From Undaria pinnatifida (Eukaryota; Sar; Phaeophyceae; Laminariales; Alariaceae): a stretch of DNA of 64,000 nucleotides. Positions 23,523-35,599 of the stretch are shown here, in pieces. The notes under the pieces were generated by a model. It made no database searches and was not told where the DNA came from. It saw only the letters and a program-made list of their open reading frames with translations. The position numbers were made by a program, and so were the translations under genes. The stretch's first letter is position 1. Each line of letters starts with the position of its first letter. Where the stretch lies: the NCBI GenBank assembly GCA_012845835.1, contig JABAKD010000025.1, positions 9,801,779-9,865,778 of the forward strand. The letters run 5' to 3'.

Positions 23523-24216
23523 CGTACATACATACATAAATACATACATACATACATACATACATACATACATACATACATACATACATACATACATACA
23601 TACATACATACATACATACATACATACATACATACATACATACATACATACATACATACATACATACATACATACATACATACATACATACATACATACA
23701 TACATACATACATACATACATACATACATACATACATACATACATACATACATACATACATACATACATACATACATACATACATACATACATACATACA
23801 TACATACATACATACATACATACATACATACATACATACATACATACATACATACATACATACATACATACATACATACATACATACATACATACATACA
23901 TACATACATACATACATACATACATACATACATACATACATACATACATACATACATACATACATACATACATACATACATACAATACATACATACATAC
24001 ATACATACATACATACATACATACATACATACATACATAATACATACATACATAAATACATACATACATACATACATACATACATACATACATACATACA
24101 TACATACATACATACATACATACATACATACATACATACATACATACATACATACATACATACATACATACATACATACATACATACATACATACATACA
24201 TACATACATACATACA
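23523..24216. repeat. Tetranucleotide microsatellite (TACA)n, about 690 bp
   Basis: Essentially uninterrupted TACA with a few single-base variants near 23536, 23985, 24039 and 24055. Long open frames on both strands are artefacts of the 4-bp period. An array this long is probably collapsed or expanded in the assembly. Confidence 0.99.
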
Positions 24217-24522
24217 ACCAAAACAGTTACATTCGTCTAGGCGTGAGGTAGAGCACCACTGTTTCGTTCATTTTCTCACAGCGTACGTTTCGGTGACGAA
24301 CATTGCACATGGAAGAAACGTGTACAAACGAAACCATGGTACGTATCACCCCTAAAGAGGAACACGAGCTGTACAGCATGTGTTCAAAGACTGTCTACGA
24401 CTGCCTTCCGTCCGCGTGGTGTGTCAAGACTAGTTTAGACTTGTTTTCCCTGCAGCGTACACGCTCGTTCTGTATATCCCGACGTCCTCGTTGACAAGAC
24501 ATGAGCCTTGCGAACATTGGTT

Positions 24523-24752
24523 TCAAAAACTGCCAGCGACGATCACTTGACAGCAAACGTGACGAACGTCTTTCAACGAAACCAAGAACAAAAGCCCATA
24601 TTTTACTAAGAGCTCGGCAAAAAGAGATATATTGACGTTCGTATCGCTTGGCTCGTCGCTGTTCGGTCTAGAAGAGCCGTCAACATGTACGCCCTCAGTG
24701 CGCATAAATGTCAGGGCCTCCAGCCCCGCCACAAATCTACTATTTCCCGACG
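24523..24752 (-). CDS. Possible exon, unknown protein
   Basis: Reads FVAGLEALTFMRTEGVHVDG and continues through a charged, Ser/Asn/Asp-rich stretch into NISLFAELL, followed by a potential GTAAAA donor. Composition is balanced, unlike most frames nearby. It could be joined to the segment at 25035-25175, but I cannot match phases with certainty and recognise no family. Confidence 0.25.
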
Positions 24753-25034
24753 TCGAGGGTGTTACACCGGGGCGCCTTTATTCGGTAAGATCCCCTACAT
24801 GCAACATTGGCAATGCCGCCACTGTTTCAGCCTGAGAGGCGTGAATTTCGTAGTGTTAGGCACCGATTATGACATGGGGCCTGAGTTGCACGCGACGTCT
24901 AGGCGTTCTAAACCACTGCAAAGCGATTCAATCAAGGTGGGTGGCGATGCCGGTGCGGTTTATGCTGTTGCCCAATCAAAGGGGACGTCCTGCGTCCGAA
25001 CCACGGCTGTCACGTCCGTTCCGCCGGCGATCTT

Positions 25035-25175
25035 TCACGTCGGTACTTGCTCAGCTTCATTATCGTCGTGTTCAGCTACTATCGTCGGTAGCGACAGGCC
25101 CATTTCGTTCCACGCCTTGTGCAGTTCGTCGTACAGCGTGCGGTCATGCTTTGCCGAGAATGCCTTGGGCCCCTG
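25035..25175 (-). CDS. Possible exon, unknown charged protein
   Basis: After an acceptor-like TTTTCAG at about 25176 the frame reads GPKAFSAKHDRTLYDELHKA and then an acidic tail. It ends in a TGA, or alternatively at a CAA-GTACCG donor just before it. It looks like a soluble helical segment. It might be the end of a gene or one exon of a gene including 24523-24752. Confidence 0.25.
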   Translation of the reverse strand, partial: QGPKAFSAKHDRTLYDELHKAWNEMGLSLPTIVAEHDDNEAEQVPT

Positions 25176-26497
25176 AAAACCACCAACGGCGGCGCAACAC
25201 CTCAGCCTTAGTGAAGCCGAGAGGTGGGATGCACGTAGAAACTCGAAGCAAAGCGCACAGAAAGCACATCGATGCTTGGACGAGGTCATCAATCTGATGT
25301 ATCGATGTACGTTACACAAATTGTTGACGATGTCACAATCCAGACGCCTCCTACGATAGAGGTGTCGTAGCACGTTTCGGTTACCAGTCTGCGATTGCAT
25401 AGCCCCTCTTAAAATTAGTAGCGTCTATGTGTTCCAGCGTGTTTTATGCATAACTAGGTCATTAAATATTCTTTGGATTGCGCTCCCGACGTGTTTCCTG
25501 ATCATATGCTGGGGGTTTTGTAGAGATCATCACGCTGCGAGGCTCAGATACATGAGGCAACAGCGCTATGTCCCCCACATTACTGGGTCCGGCCGAAGAA
25601 TGTACCGTGCGGACTTGGGCGTGAAAAAAATCGTCTACGGCATGCCTTTGAACGAACAATATTTTACCGACATAAGAAAACACGATTCACCAGAAACCAC
25701 AACCTGTCTTCGTCGTAGCGTTAATAACAGCCGGGAATCGGCAATCGGCAGCATCTCTGAGCGAACTTGAAGATAGTTTCCTATCCTGAAAATCATGCCA
25801 AACGCATTTTCATACGGTCATACAGTGTGCAATTTATACCTTGATCCTCAATACCGCGTAAATTTTTCATTTTAATCCATAGTCGATGAAACAAGAACCC
25901 GGGCCCGAATCCTGACAAATGATTGAAAGCAGGAAAGGCAAGACGATGCCGTCCGAAAACATATAGTTGTCGTTTGTACATGTAGTTCATCTTATTCATT
26001 ACCATAAAATACAGAACCACGTTGCTCGAGCTGCGAACATAATACCTCAGATGTGGTTTCGACGATTGAGGCGAATCTCACAGCGAAAGGTGCTTGAAGT
26101 TCGTTGACTTGTTTTGGACACGTACGTACTTGTGTAGTGCGGAATACATGATCGGAACGATTAGTGTCCCGCCCACATTATCACATGGTACTTACCTCTT
26201 GACGTATATTTTTGGACCTGATCTATATGAAATACATTGGGCGGAGCCTAAGACCAAACCATGCTGTCGGCATACCGCCAGGACATATTTTTTAAATACA
26301 TCAATGTCGTCACGTCTGCGGTCGTCCCTTAAGTATTTTTGCAGCGTGTTGAACTTTCAGTAAACGCACGTCCTTGCTAGCGATCTACTATGTCACGACC
26401 CAGAAGCAGTCGCATGGTTCTTGGGATAATAAATACTTGGGGTTATAGGCACGCGGCGAAGGTCAGAACGCGTGCAGAGGGTGAAGCGGGCCCGTGT

Positions 26498-29400
26498 TTA
26501 ATGTGCTCCCAAAATGTTCTCCTCGGTCTCGACCCGGGTAAACCTCAGCCGTGATGCGGTTGTTTCGGCTATGGCACGCCATAAATACACCTCAAAAGCG
26601 TGCCATCTGTCTCCGATTTGTCTTACAACGAATGAATAAATGTTTGACGTACCTGCAAGAAGGAAATAGACACCGCCGTGAAGCCGTAAAGCATCACCTC
26701 GAAAGTTGCGAATGCAGCCACAGCGATCGCCACAGTTGCATACATACCCAAGGCAATGTATGTATCCGACATCGAATCCGACATCGAAGACAGGAAGAAA
26801 GTAGCCCGAGGTTCCATTGCAACCATGCATATCGCCAAGCCGCACGCGTCGATAAGTAGGTAGCCTGTTTCCGCCACTATTTGGCCCATGAAAATGGACA
26901 GACCGCACGTTCGATACAGCTCCCAGACGCAACCGGCAGCTGTTGCGAAAAGAGTGCCGTGAAAAATATATTTTGCAGTCAGTGTGACGACTAGCTAAAT
27001 CGCGTTTTTTTTTAATCGGTCTGGGAGCCCACTCACGTCTGTACACGGTATCGCCAAGCTCCCACTAACACTCCAAATGACAACCGTGCGACTCTCCGAA
27101 CACAACATACGCTTTGTTAAGCATTGGGCCAAACTTCATCGACCCGCCTTCGACTTCTGAGCCGCAACCAAAGATCTTCGTGCCGACTTTCCTCTCGAAC
27201 TTCACGCGCTACGCACTTTGGGAGTTACATCCGTTGTCTGGGTTTGCGGGGACAGCGTGTTCAGCTATCAGGGGGGGGGGTATTACAAATCTGTCTAGAC
27301 AAACTACTGCAGGCCGGAAAGCGCCGTAAACCTTTTTCAACGGTTGGCCTCCAGTATAATTCAATCTGATTTCGTCTAGGTGTTGTTTTTTTGTATTTTT
27401 ATCTTGAGTCGTGCGACATATTCGGCATTGCGAAAGTGGCACATAGTATGAAATAACAACAATCAATGTCGAACATCAGCATCATCAGATAGATGCTGTA
27501 TTGATTTTCGAAGTTACGTACTTCGTATTGCTGGAATATGGGGGCGAACGGTTTGACCTTCGACAGGATCGTCCCGTCCCGTCGGTCAAAATCCGTCGGC
27601 CTCGGTGGCAATGCATGTATGTACATATATGTACAACTGTGGATTGCGCACCGGTTGACGTGTCACATATTGCTGCAGTTACTGAACGGTCGATGGCGTT
27701 GGCGCGCATTGAGTGACGACGAATGTTGAATTGTATACGCCCGCAGTTATTCCGGCCAAAATTACCTCAGCAGACATAGAAGCGATCACCTACGCAGAAC
27801 GCAAGGGTTAAGTGACGACGAATGTGAAATTACATACGCCCCATGGTTCTTACGGCTAAAAAGACCTCAACAATTTTAAATGCGACCACCTACGTAGAAC
27901 GCAAGGGGGGAGCCACGCTACGTAATTATTCTGGCGAAAAGAGACGTCAACAGATTTAAAAGTGAGCACCTACGTGCAACGCAATGGAGGAGCCATTTCA
28001 CGTAGTTATTCCGTACAAAATAGCCACAACAAATGAAAAAGCGGGCACCTACGTAGAACGCAAGGGAGGAGCCATCTCACGGTAGGGGTGAGGCAAAACG
28101 TTCATAAACTCCTGCCATGCAGGGCTCAATACGCCACCAGGGACATGACCTTGAAAGCATTCGTTCGCGCACCCCAACCAAGCTTGTTTGCCGTAGCACT
28201 ATTCTTAATAGTCATGTTACTCAAAAAAATGCTTGACTGACAGTCAGTTCCTTCCTTGAAGAGACGGGTGCTTTTGTTTTAGAGGTTGGTCACTTTTGGA
28301 GCTTGAAACCTCTTTCAAACATTGATTTGGAGAGAACTAAAACTGCTGCCACCGGATGGAAACTCCCATGGCCTAGGCACTTGACCCAGATCAATCAGAA
28401 ACAAAAATGACATATTTCCGACGATTTGGGTTGAGGACGCCATTGATTGGGAAACCAGTTCAGACGAAAATTGCTAACTCTATCGTAGCAGACGTCAGGA
28501 ACTCAACCAGACAAAAAAATATATCTAACCAAAGTTGTACAACCGATGACTCGGAGGGCGCGTGCTACGATAGAAAAGTGCACCACTTTTTTGTACAAGG
28601 TTCCTCAATTTTGGACCTTAGGCCCTTTCTCAACCCAAAACCGATTTGGAGAGAAACAAAACAGCTACTTGATGAAAAATATCATGGCTCAGGTACACGA
28701 CGAGGGTCATGAAGAAAAAAAATGGAAGAAATTCAGACAATTTTGGGTCACGGGGCTCGCCATTCAGAAAATATTCAGACGACTCAATATCTATAAAAGC
28801 ACGCGTCGGAGGCAGGGCCAGATTGCAGTATATGTACGTCGAAAGATGCGGCTAAGTCTTCTAGCGATCAAACACACCTTCTGAGAAGCTCAGGCGATAC
28901 ACGCTGATAACGCTGACCGTATTGTCCAAGACACAAACGGCGGTGCGCCGTGCTTGGCCCAAACAAAACATAATGATCCACCCGCCGGGATTAATTTGGG
29001 CGTGAGAGATATACGGCCAGCTGATTAAACTTCCGATCCCGGCTGCTTTCGACATCGGCCTGCGTGACGAACAGGTCAAGGGAAGGGTTCAAACGTAGAC
29101 GCCGAGAAAATTTATGATGCACATGTACCAGATGTCGCACGTATAGTGCAACGGGGCGAGTGTTCGTGAGTCCCTGATCTGGTATAGCGTTTGGAGCCGG
29201 ATGGACACTCCAGAGTCGAGTGCCCGACGTGGCGTGTTATGTCAATATAGGGATTGATGGCGCGGTTTATCAAGAAGAAAAGCTACAGTAGCAACAAAAC
29301 AATGTTTCATGCACATCTTGGTGTCGGGGTCATCAACTACCACGGACACCTTGAGATGGCGGCCGTCTCTGTTGAGTTTTTGTGGTGTACCTGGTGTATG

Positions 29401-32400
29401 TGTGACACAGGCTACGGTAGGGGGGGTATGTTTTTTTCGAGGGAATCTTTGCAGTGGCTCGGGGACACTCGCGCAAGTATCCTGCCTGATCCTTGGATGT
29501 CTTTTTTTCCGAGCTGTTTCATTTTTCGGCATCAATCCGGGAAGGCACGATAGCTTTGCTGCGCCTATAAATTAGGCTTATTTGCTTTCGTCCGTGTGGA
29601 ACAGAGTGACCCGCCCGTGTGGCTCAAACCGAGTAGTGGACGTGGGGGTACACCCTCTGCCGCAGGCTTGGCCGATTCGAGTACAATTCCACGGGTGACC
29701 AAATCCGCTCGTTTGGAAGATTAAAAGCTCGCTCGCCACCTCAACGATAATAATAAAAATATTAGAAAATGCACAGAAACACCGCGCGCAGTGGTGCAGT
29801 GTCCACCCCCAGTACTGTTCAGTATACTCATAGGAGACGCCGCACACACGTTGCGCCAAGGAGTATCGCGTCGAGGCTTGTCCTCACCCAAACGAAGAGC
29901 GTACCACGCGGCGGGACGATATCCAGGCGGACTCCAAGTGGTGCTTGTAGGACCACCACGACGCCACGGACACAGACACGGTTGCGTTGACGATAGTGAT
30001 CGACATCCAAACGCTCCACGACACACTCGCTATCCAGAAGCACTTCATATATATGTTTGGGCTGCTAAGCGTGCACCCTGATTTTCTTGAAAAAACGTGC
30101 CCGTTGCACTCACAGGAGGAGAGTGCCTCACCCCACCACGAGTCTCCGACGTTGCAGTCGATGGCGCGATATGTCACCCCGTCGGGTGCATGCACGGTGC
30201 GAAAATATATTATCGAACCATACGAGGCCGTGACAGCCACTGCAAGAAATGTCAGTCGGACGATCATCGACCAGAGGGCCCAACCCAGTAACTTCGGTGT
30301 AGACCTGACGGCTATAGCAGCGATCTGCGTTGTTGCGCGGCAAGGACGACGTGTCGGGGTTGAACACATTGTGGTTGAATAGATTCGAAAGTGGGACACA
30401 TATCCGCGGTTAGAAAGCGTTATCATTACCGGCGCCGGGAGATGATGACTGACATCAATCAAACTCAATGTGCCCGTGTGGAGAACCCCCACGTTGCTAC
30501 AACATATAAGACGAGCATATATTTTTGTGACAAGCCTCCATTGTTTGACGCCCCTACTTACTTCTATAACCCTTTTCCGGGACTAGATCAATACCGATGA
30601 AATCAATAGTACGATACTCTACGTTATTGTAGGAAAACCTATACTGGCAACTGGATCCGGGGAAGAGCGCTCCTGACGGCGCGGGGTCAACCATCGTTGG
30701 GAAATACAACACCTGTCCTAATCGAGCCAACAGTGGCATTTGACGCAATACTCACCTTTAAGTTAGCCGTTGCGAAGTGAAGCCAGCCCCCGCGCGAGCG
30801 TAGTAGCTTTAATACCACGGCGCACATAGAAGCCAAAACAACCGCATGCCACCATTCACCGTAATAGAACTTCTTAGTCGCTCTTCTGAGGAGTCCCATA
30901 ACGCAGATCCCACCAGTGATCTGTCAGACGGTGGGCTTCCGGTTGGCTTTGTTGTGACCAGTTGACCGAATAAATCTGAAGTGGTAGTTTAAGACGCAAC
31001 GCCACCGAAGCCCTTTTAACCATATTCTCAATGTACCACGCCAGTATCATCCGGATAAGAAACGGGTGATCTACAATGAGTAGCTCATGTGGGTGACCTA
31101 ACTGGCCCGTAACCTTAATACCGCACGATGGCTAAGGCACACCAACAAGCCGCATTGTTAGAGGTAGGTGTAAGGCACGTGGCGTTATGTACAAGCCATG
31201 TCATCGTAAGAGGCCAGATCTTAGGGTTTGATCTTATAAAAACCTGCAAATCCCTAAATTAGCGTTGCGGCATATTGTTTGAACCTTACGCTCGTGCTTT
31301 GCCCATGCATATGTAAGAGGTACGGCGGACCTGTCATCGACCGTTCTACGTTTTTGAACACACACGGACGTGGCCTCTGGAGCCACCGCCCCGCCGGTTA
31401 CGAAAACACAACCACGCCCCAACACGGAAGGTACACGTATGGACGTTTTTCCAGGATATGATAAAATTCTTAGTCAATCCGTTCGTCTTTTGCCTGGTTG
31501 TTTAGGTCATTTTATTTTTCTGACCGCGTTAACCGTTTGTGTGAGTTGGGTTCTCCTGATGATTAACCTAGGCAACAACAATGGGAGACATGGCACGCGT
31601 TTCTTGTCCACTCATCATTGGTGCCATCCATGCTCCGTCATTCTATGAATGAGCAGAGGTTACAGCTCCGTCCGTTCCTCGTTGTCGCTACCTTATAAAT
31701 ATGTTCACCTTAACAACCGCTTGTGGGAAGCTTGCTGTCGCTTTGAGCAATATCCACGATAACACGTACGCTGAAGGAATGACCAGCACCCACGCCAGGA
31801 GCATCAGCGTCGTGCACGCCAGAAAGACCACACCTGCCGTGCCATGACTTACAGTTATATACCCTGTCACTGAATACAAAACGTTTGCCACCGCCGTCAG
31901 CAACGTCCTGTAAAAGTAGACAGCCTGTCAGTGTAAAGCGTTCAGGCCGAGCAAACGGTGTTCGGTGATGTACGGGGGGGAGACACAATCAGCAAAGATA
32001 CACTGTGGTTTGGTACTTATCAATGTGACTTGCGCGGACAATAACACGGGGAATCATGTCAATCGCACGCCAAGATGCTGTCCTGCTGGAGTCAGGATTC
32101 GTTTTTGTGGAACCGTTCGTCCGCGGTAGACACCAATGACGAGTACGTAGGTGCCGTTGAATGGACGTCGCTCGCAGCAAATAGCCGGACTAAAATATGT
32201 TAACTTCGCAGCTACGACAGATGGACACATTTGGTTGATGCTGTGACACGATAAATTCGGTCCCACATCAACTCCCAGCAGTCGACTTTCCCCGTAAGCA
32301 GCTACACCGTGCTGGCCAATGATGAAAGAAATCCTTACGTTTTGCAACCTATCCAACAGGGTGGATGGTTTTGATGGCGGACGAGTGCAAGTGGGGTGCT

Positions 32401-33144
32401 CCAGTACAATAATGGGGGCTATACTCAGATCGCTCATATCACGGAGACTTCCATTAAATCGAAACACATGCCCGTCATCAATACACACTGGAGCGTGTGC
32501 GCTCTCCGTGAGGCACACCACCGACCTAGTCATTAAACAGGAACGAAAAAATTCGATGGAACGCACACCAAGACCGCGATCTTCATATATCACAAAAAAT
32601 CGTGGCTCGGCCACCCTAGCATAGGATCAGCACGGTTGAAGGGAGCCCTTGACGGGAATAACACAATATCCGTCTTGTATCCATCTCGTTTGATTAAGAT
32701 CGTCCCCGGAGTTTGGTCAAACTTCGGCCATGGCCTGTGACTGTGGAATGTGAACGATCGACACCTTGAAGTAATATGTCTCCTTAGACGAACAAAATTA
32801 AGCGAGAAACATGTACAGCCGTCAAACACAACAGAGAGGTGGCGTGCTATGAAAACATTGGTGAGCAGCAGTTTCGATCCAAATTATAAACAGTTAAACA
32901 TCGTAATGGCCAACAAATGCCTTGCCGGCACCAGTTTGTTTGTGTCAGATCAAGGCTGTCACTGTCATGGTGTGCTGTCATCTCCCCTGTCTGGTAGCGG
33001 GTGTTACCGTGATGCGTAATTCTTGAGGTTGGAACAAGATGCTGGTTTCAAAACAAAGCCTCTGAGGCGTTAGCATATGTATTGGCTTTACCTCCCCTGA
33101 TTCCGAAACGATAACTCTTGCAAGGCACTCACTATTTTATTCAC
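26498..33144 (-). CDS. Multi-exon gene for an unrecognised multi-pass membrane protein
   Basis: Ten exons join in frame with GT/AG introns (minus strand, 5' to 3'): 32734-32594, 32525-32069, 31924-31709, 30920-30756, 30712-30558 (or to 30562), 30304-30132 (or from 30239), 30077-29888, 29059-28878, 26939-26653, 26590-26498 (TAA). They encode about 660 to 680 residues. The first ~200 residues are soluble with about ten cysteines (for example VGPNLSCHSINQMC). Then come about seven hydrophobic segments, including AGVVFLACTTLMLLAWVLVI, WHAVVLASMCAVVLKLL, LLGWALWSMIVRLTFLAVAV and YIALGMYATVAIAVAAFATF. Donors include AAG-GTGAGT, AAG-GTGAAC and CAG-GTACGT. The start codon is not found; 33144-33092 is a tentative upstream exon. 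Several introns are only 43-68 bases, so they may be mis-called. I recognise no family; an N-terminal ectodomain with a seven-helix bundle is an inference. Confidence 0.6.
27713..28085. repeat. Four degenerate tandem units (about 80-100 bp) inside an intron
   Basis: Each unit ends with a CACCTACGTAGAACGCAAGG-like block (near 27788, 27888, 27967, 28047), followed in units 2-4 by a GGAGCCA(C/T) tail. It lies in the longest intron (26940-28877) of the membrane-protein gene. Confidence 0.75.
28285..28480 (+). repeat. Repeat R3, copy 2
   Basis: Shares GATTTGGAGAGAACTAAAAC, TTTCCGACGATTTGGGTTGA and CTAACTCTATCGTAGCA with copy 1 at 23290-23515, in the same orientation. It is inside the long intron of the minus-strand gene. 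Confidence 0.65.
28600..28800 (+). repeat. Repeat R3, copy 3
   Basis: Starts at GGTTCCTCAATTTTGG, then CCGATTTGGAGAGAAACAAA and GGTACACGACGAGGGTCATG. It directly follows copy 2, and its right end (AAAAGCACGCGTC) resembles the right end of copy 1. Confidence 0.65.
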
Positions 33145-33850
33145 CTAGCTATTTCGATCAACATGCCATATGGCCGCGATCATTTCACATTATATTCGCA
33201 AGCGTGGAAACCACTGTGAGGCCTCTTCACTACCACGCACTGTGACCCGTCTCTGCGTTGGGGCACCTTGGGGTGGATATTCGCGGCACGTTGTACAGCA
33301 CACCTCGCAGGAACCGCACACTAGGTAAACGAAATGCCAGAAGGTTCAGAACATGTTGTCCGGAGGTTGATGTCATGAGTGTTACCTGGATTACCGACAT
33401 GTGGACAAAATGTATGAAGAAAAGGGTTGATAAAGTTGATCAAGGGCGGAATTCCTTCTGGCAATATTTGTCTGTACGGTTAAACTTCATAACCAACCGA
33501 CGTCACAGACCACGAACACATAGGAGGATATTTATCACACCGTTTGAGAAAACATCGTCTTTTACTTCACTTGACCTCCATCCGTTCTGCCCGCGTTGCA
33601 CGCTTCCGGTTGATCGATAGAGGCGTTGGTCGCGACATATAATCGTACTGCAGTTAATGGTACCATTATATGCCACAGAAGCGTTTGAAAAACAACAAAC
33701 AACAAGGCCTTTTTCAAGGGGTGGTGACTGAATTATGACACCATAAACCACTCGTGCTACGACCGTCCCCTCGCGGAGTGATGGTGGAGACGCGTTCACA
33801 TATCTTGTTGTTCTTTGACTGTCCACAAGCAGTAAACCTTCAAACCCTGA
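33145..33850. other. No supported gene
   Basis: Should contain the true 5' end or promoter of the minus-strand membrane-protein gene, since its start codon has not been located. One minus-strand frame (33503-33826) is long but lacks family character. Confidence 0.3.
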
Positions 33851-33989
33851 TTCTAATAATCACGCGTGCTTCTCCTGAAGGGATTTTTATTGGCGGAGAC
33901 CGACAGGCTTTCGTATTCGTCGCATGCAACATTTTACTCTTCGATAAAAAGTGAAAATTTCACGACGAGAAAGACCACAACCGTGTCCG

Positions 33990-34560
33990 CGGCAGAACGT
34001 ATTGGAATAAGGTATGCACAGTCCACTAGTATCTATTTGATTTCGAGTCACTCTCTTGAGAAAACTGAGCATCATACTTCTAGATGCGGATAAATTTAAT
34101 GTCGGGCAAAATATGTGCGAATTTGTTCTTTATTATAGCCTGCATACTGCATAATAATCAACCTACCTGTACCGCGAAGTTGGTCGTAGTACAGGGTAAT
34201 TAGATTACCACCAGTTGTATCAGAATATTTTTCCAGAGGACATTCCAGAGACCGTTACAAATAACATTGCAAGGGCATCACATGGAGCGTTGCAGGGAAC
34301 AGGATAGGCTGCCGTAGAGTGCACCTGCCCGAAGCTTAGGAATTGCCCCGTGATCGGGTGAATGAAGGCAGCCGCCCCCTCGATCACTCCTTCTGCATCT
34401 ACATTTACTTGTCGTACTGTTGGTCTCTTCATTAAAATGTAGTGACCACATAAGCGCCACTTTTACAATATATACCTATTTTCATTTCTCACCTAATGAC
34501 CTTAATAGACACTTCCGTGCCACCTCCGCAGCTCTAATAACAGAGTCAGAGCCTATGTGC
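33990..34560. repeat. Imperfect duplicated segment D1, left copy
   Basis: Aligns in the same orientation with about 36900-37400. Shared blocks are GATGCGGATAAA/GACGCGGATAAA, GTCGTAGTACAGGGT, ACCGTTAC, CCGTAGAG(T/A), ACCTGCCCG and CCTCGATCAC. The most similar stretch is 34175-34420. Confidence 0.7.
34220..34432 (-). pseudogene. Fragment of an unidentified gene inside duplication D1
   Basis: From the ATG at 34432 the frame reads MKRPTVRQVNVDAEGVIEGA, then FIHPITGQFLSFGQVHSTAA, and stops at 34220. After a one-base shift, open sequence resumes (SDTTGGNLITLYYDQ) up to a strong ACAG-GTAGGT donor. The right copy of the duplication preserves the same order (VIEVGGAFT, SDTYGGNMITLYYDQ) but with several stops. 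Two copies with preserved phrases and independent breaks suggest remnants of one ancestral exon. No family recognised. Confidence 0.4.
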
Positions 34561-34574
34561 ACATCATTTCACCT

Positions 34575-34665
34575 CTTGCCTATCCAAGGCTTCCACGCTT
34601 ATACGGGGCATCACTTTCTTTCTATACGGGGTTTCTACGTCTATACGGGGCATTCATCTGCAGCA
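34575..34665. repeat. Short tandem repeat with TATACGGGG core
   Basis: Three near-copies of (T/C)TATACGGGG separated by about 27 and 23 bases. Confidence 0.6.
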
Positions 34666-34911
34666 ACTGCTTTCAACGCTTGAACGCTTCAACCCACTGC
34701 AGTGTTAGACTTGGAAGAGCGGAGTATTTCTCCATCACCAGCACCTGCGCTCACGCTTTCATGTGCGAGGCATCTATCCAGACTCCTAAGAAATAATACT
34801 CTCAGCATCACATTTATTTCCGGCCGTCGTTCAATACGAAGAGGAGCTATACGTTTAGACTATATGTAGAGTAGCTGCGACCTGATCGCACTGCCGAGTC
34901 AGGCCATTGAG

Positions 34912-35130
34912 ATGATGAGGAAGTTAGCTTCCCTTGCACAAATTCTATTTTGTGCAACCTGCATTGTAAGGGCCTACGAGTATACAGCAACGGTTCACTG
35001 GGGGGAGATGAAACACGGTACTCACGGTCATTTCCGCCACGGGCATTTCGGCCAACACCACATAGACAACACAGGTCAACATTACACAGACGGGTGCACA
35101 CCGCCCAGCCTCACCTGCTCCATCATCTAG
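34912..35130 (+). CDS. Possible small secreted His-rich protein
   Basis: An ATG opens a hydrophobic leader ending near Ala21 (MMRKLASLAQILFCATCIVR), followed by a His/Gly-rich part (KHGTHGHFRHGHFGQHH) and a short Cys-containing tail; TAG at 35128. Sequence downstream to about 35600 stays CA-rich on this strand and can be read in pieces as Ser/Thr/Pro-rich protein (PAPSSSKAEPSSTC, TITINTAAGTTTSG), with stops between. This may be a decayed gene for a longer secreted protein, or composition alone. Confidence 0.3.
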   Translation: MMRKLASLAQILFCATCIVRAYEYTATVHWGEMKHGTHGHFRHGHFGQHHIDNTGQHYTDGCTPPSLTCSII

Positions 35131-35599
35131 TAAAGCCGAACCCAGCAGTACCTGCAATGCCAATATTTGGACGAGTTCTTCTCGTCCATCGCCGCATCAT
35201 CTGCAACCGCAGAACCCACGATTACTATTAATACAGCAGCTGGGACAACAACATCTGGTTTATCAACTACCAAATTGCCTCATCGACTACACGTACAAAA
35301 GCATTACTGGCCACGGGCAGAATAAAGCCATCTACAACACAGGCTTACACTCCACCGAACACACTCTTTCATCGGCCACGTTCGACACAGGCTTACGTCT
35401 CAGGTATGCGTGTAGATCAGAAACATCCGAGCACACGCTTCAGAATGCACAGCAAATATGTCCATAGCATCCACGCCAGGATCAACGCCGAACGTCTGGT
35501 AATCTACCAAATCAGCAGCAGCCAACTCAGCGCCACCAGCACCAACACCTTCACCATGCACATGGCCACCAAAGTACCAACCACACCATGGACCAGCTA

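Larger units (their letters stand above)
24240..26497. other. Region with low-confidence minus-strand coding fragments
   Basis: Apart from the two minus-strand segments listed separately, the plus-strand frames (for example 24685-25176) look like shadows, being cysteine- and serine-rich without motif structure. The end at 26497 is the 3' flank of the membrane-protein gene. Confidence 0.3.

Noticed and set aside
23468-24240. Several overlapping 230-250 codon open frames on both strands
   Set aside because: They are pure translations of the TACA microsatellite (repeating YVCM or YIHT) and carry no gene evidence.
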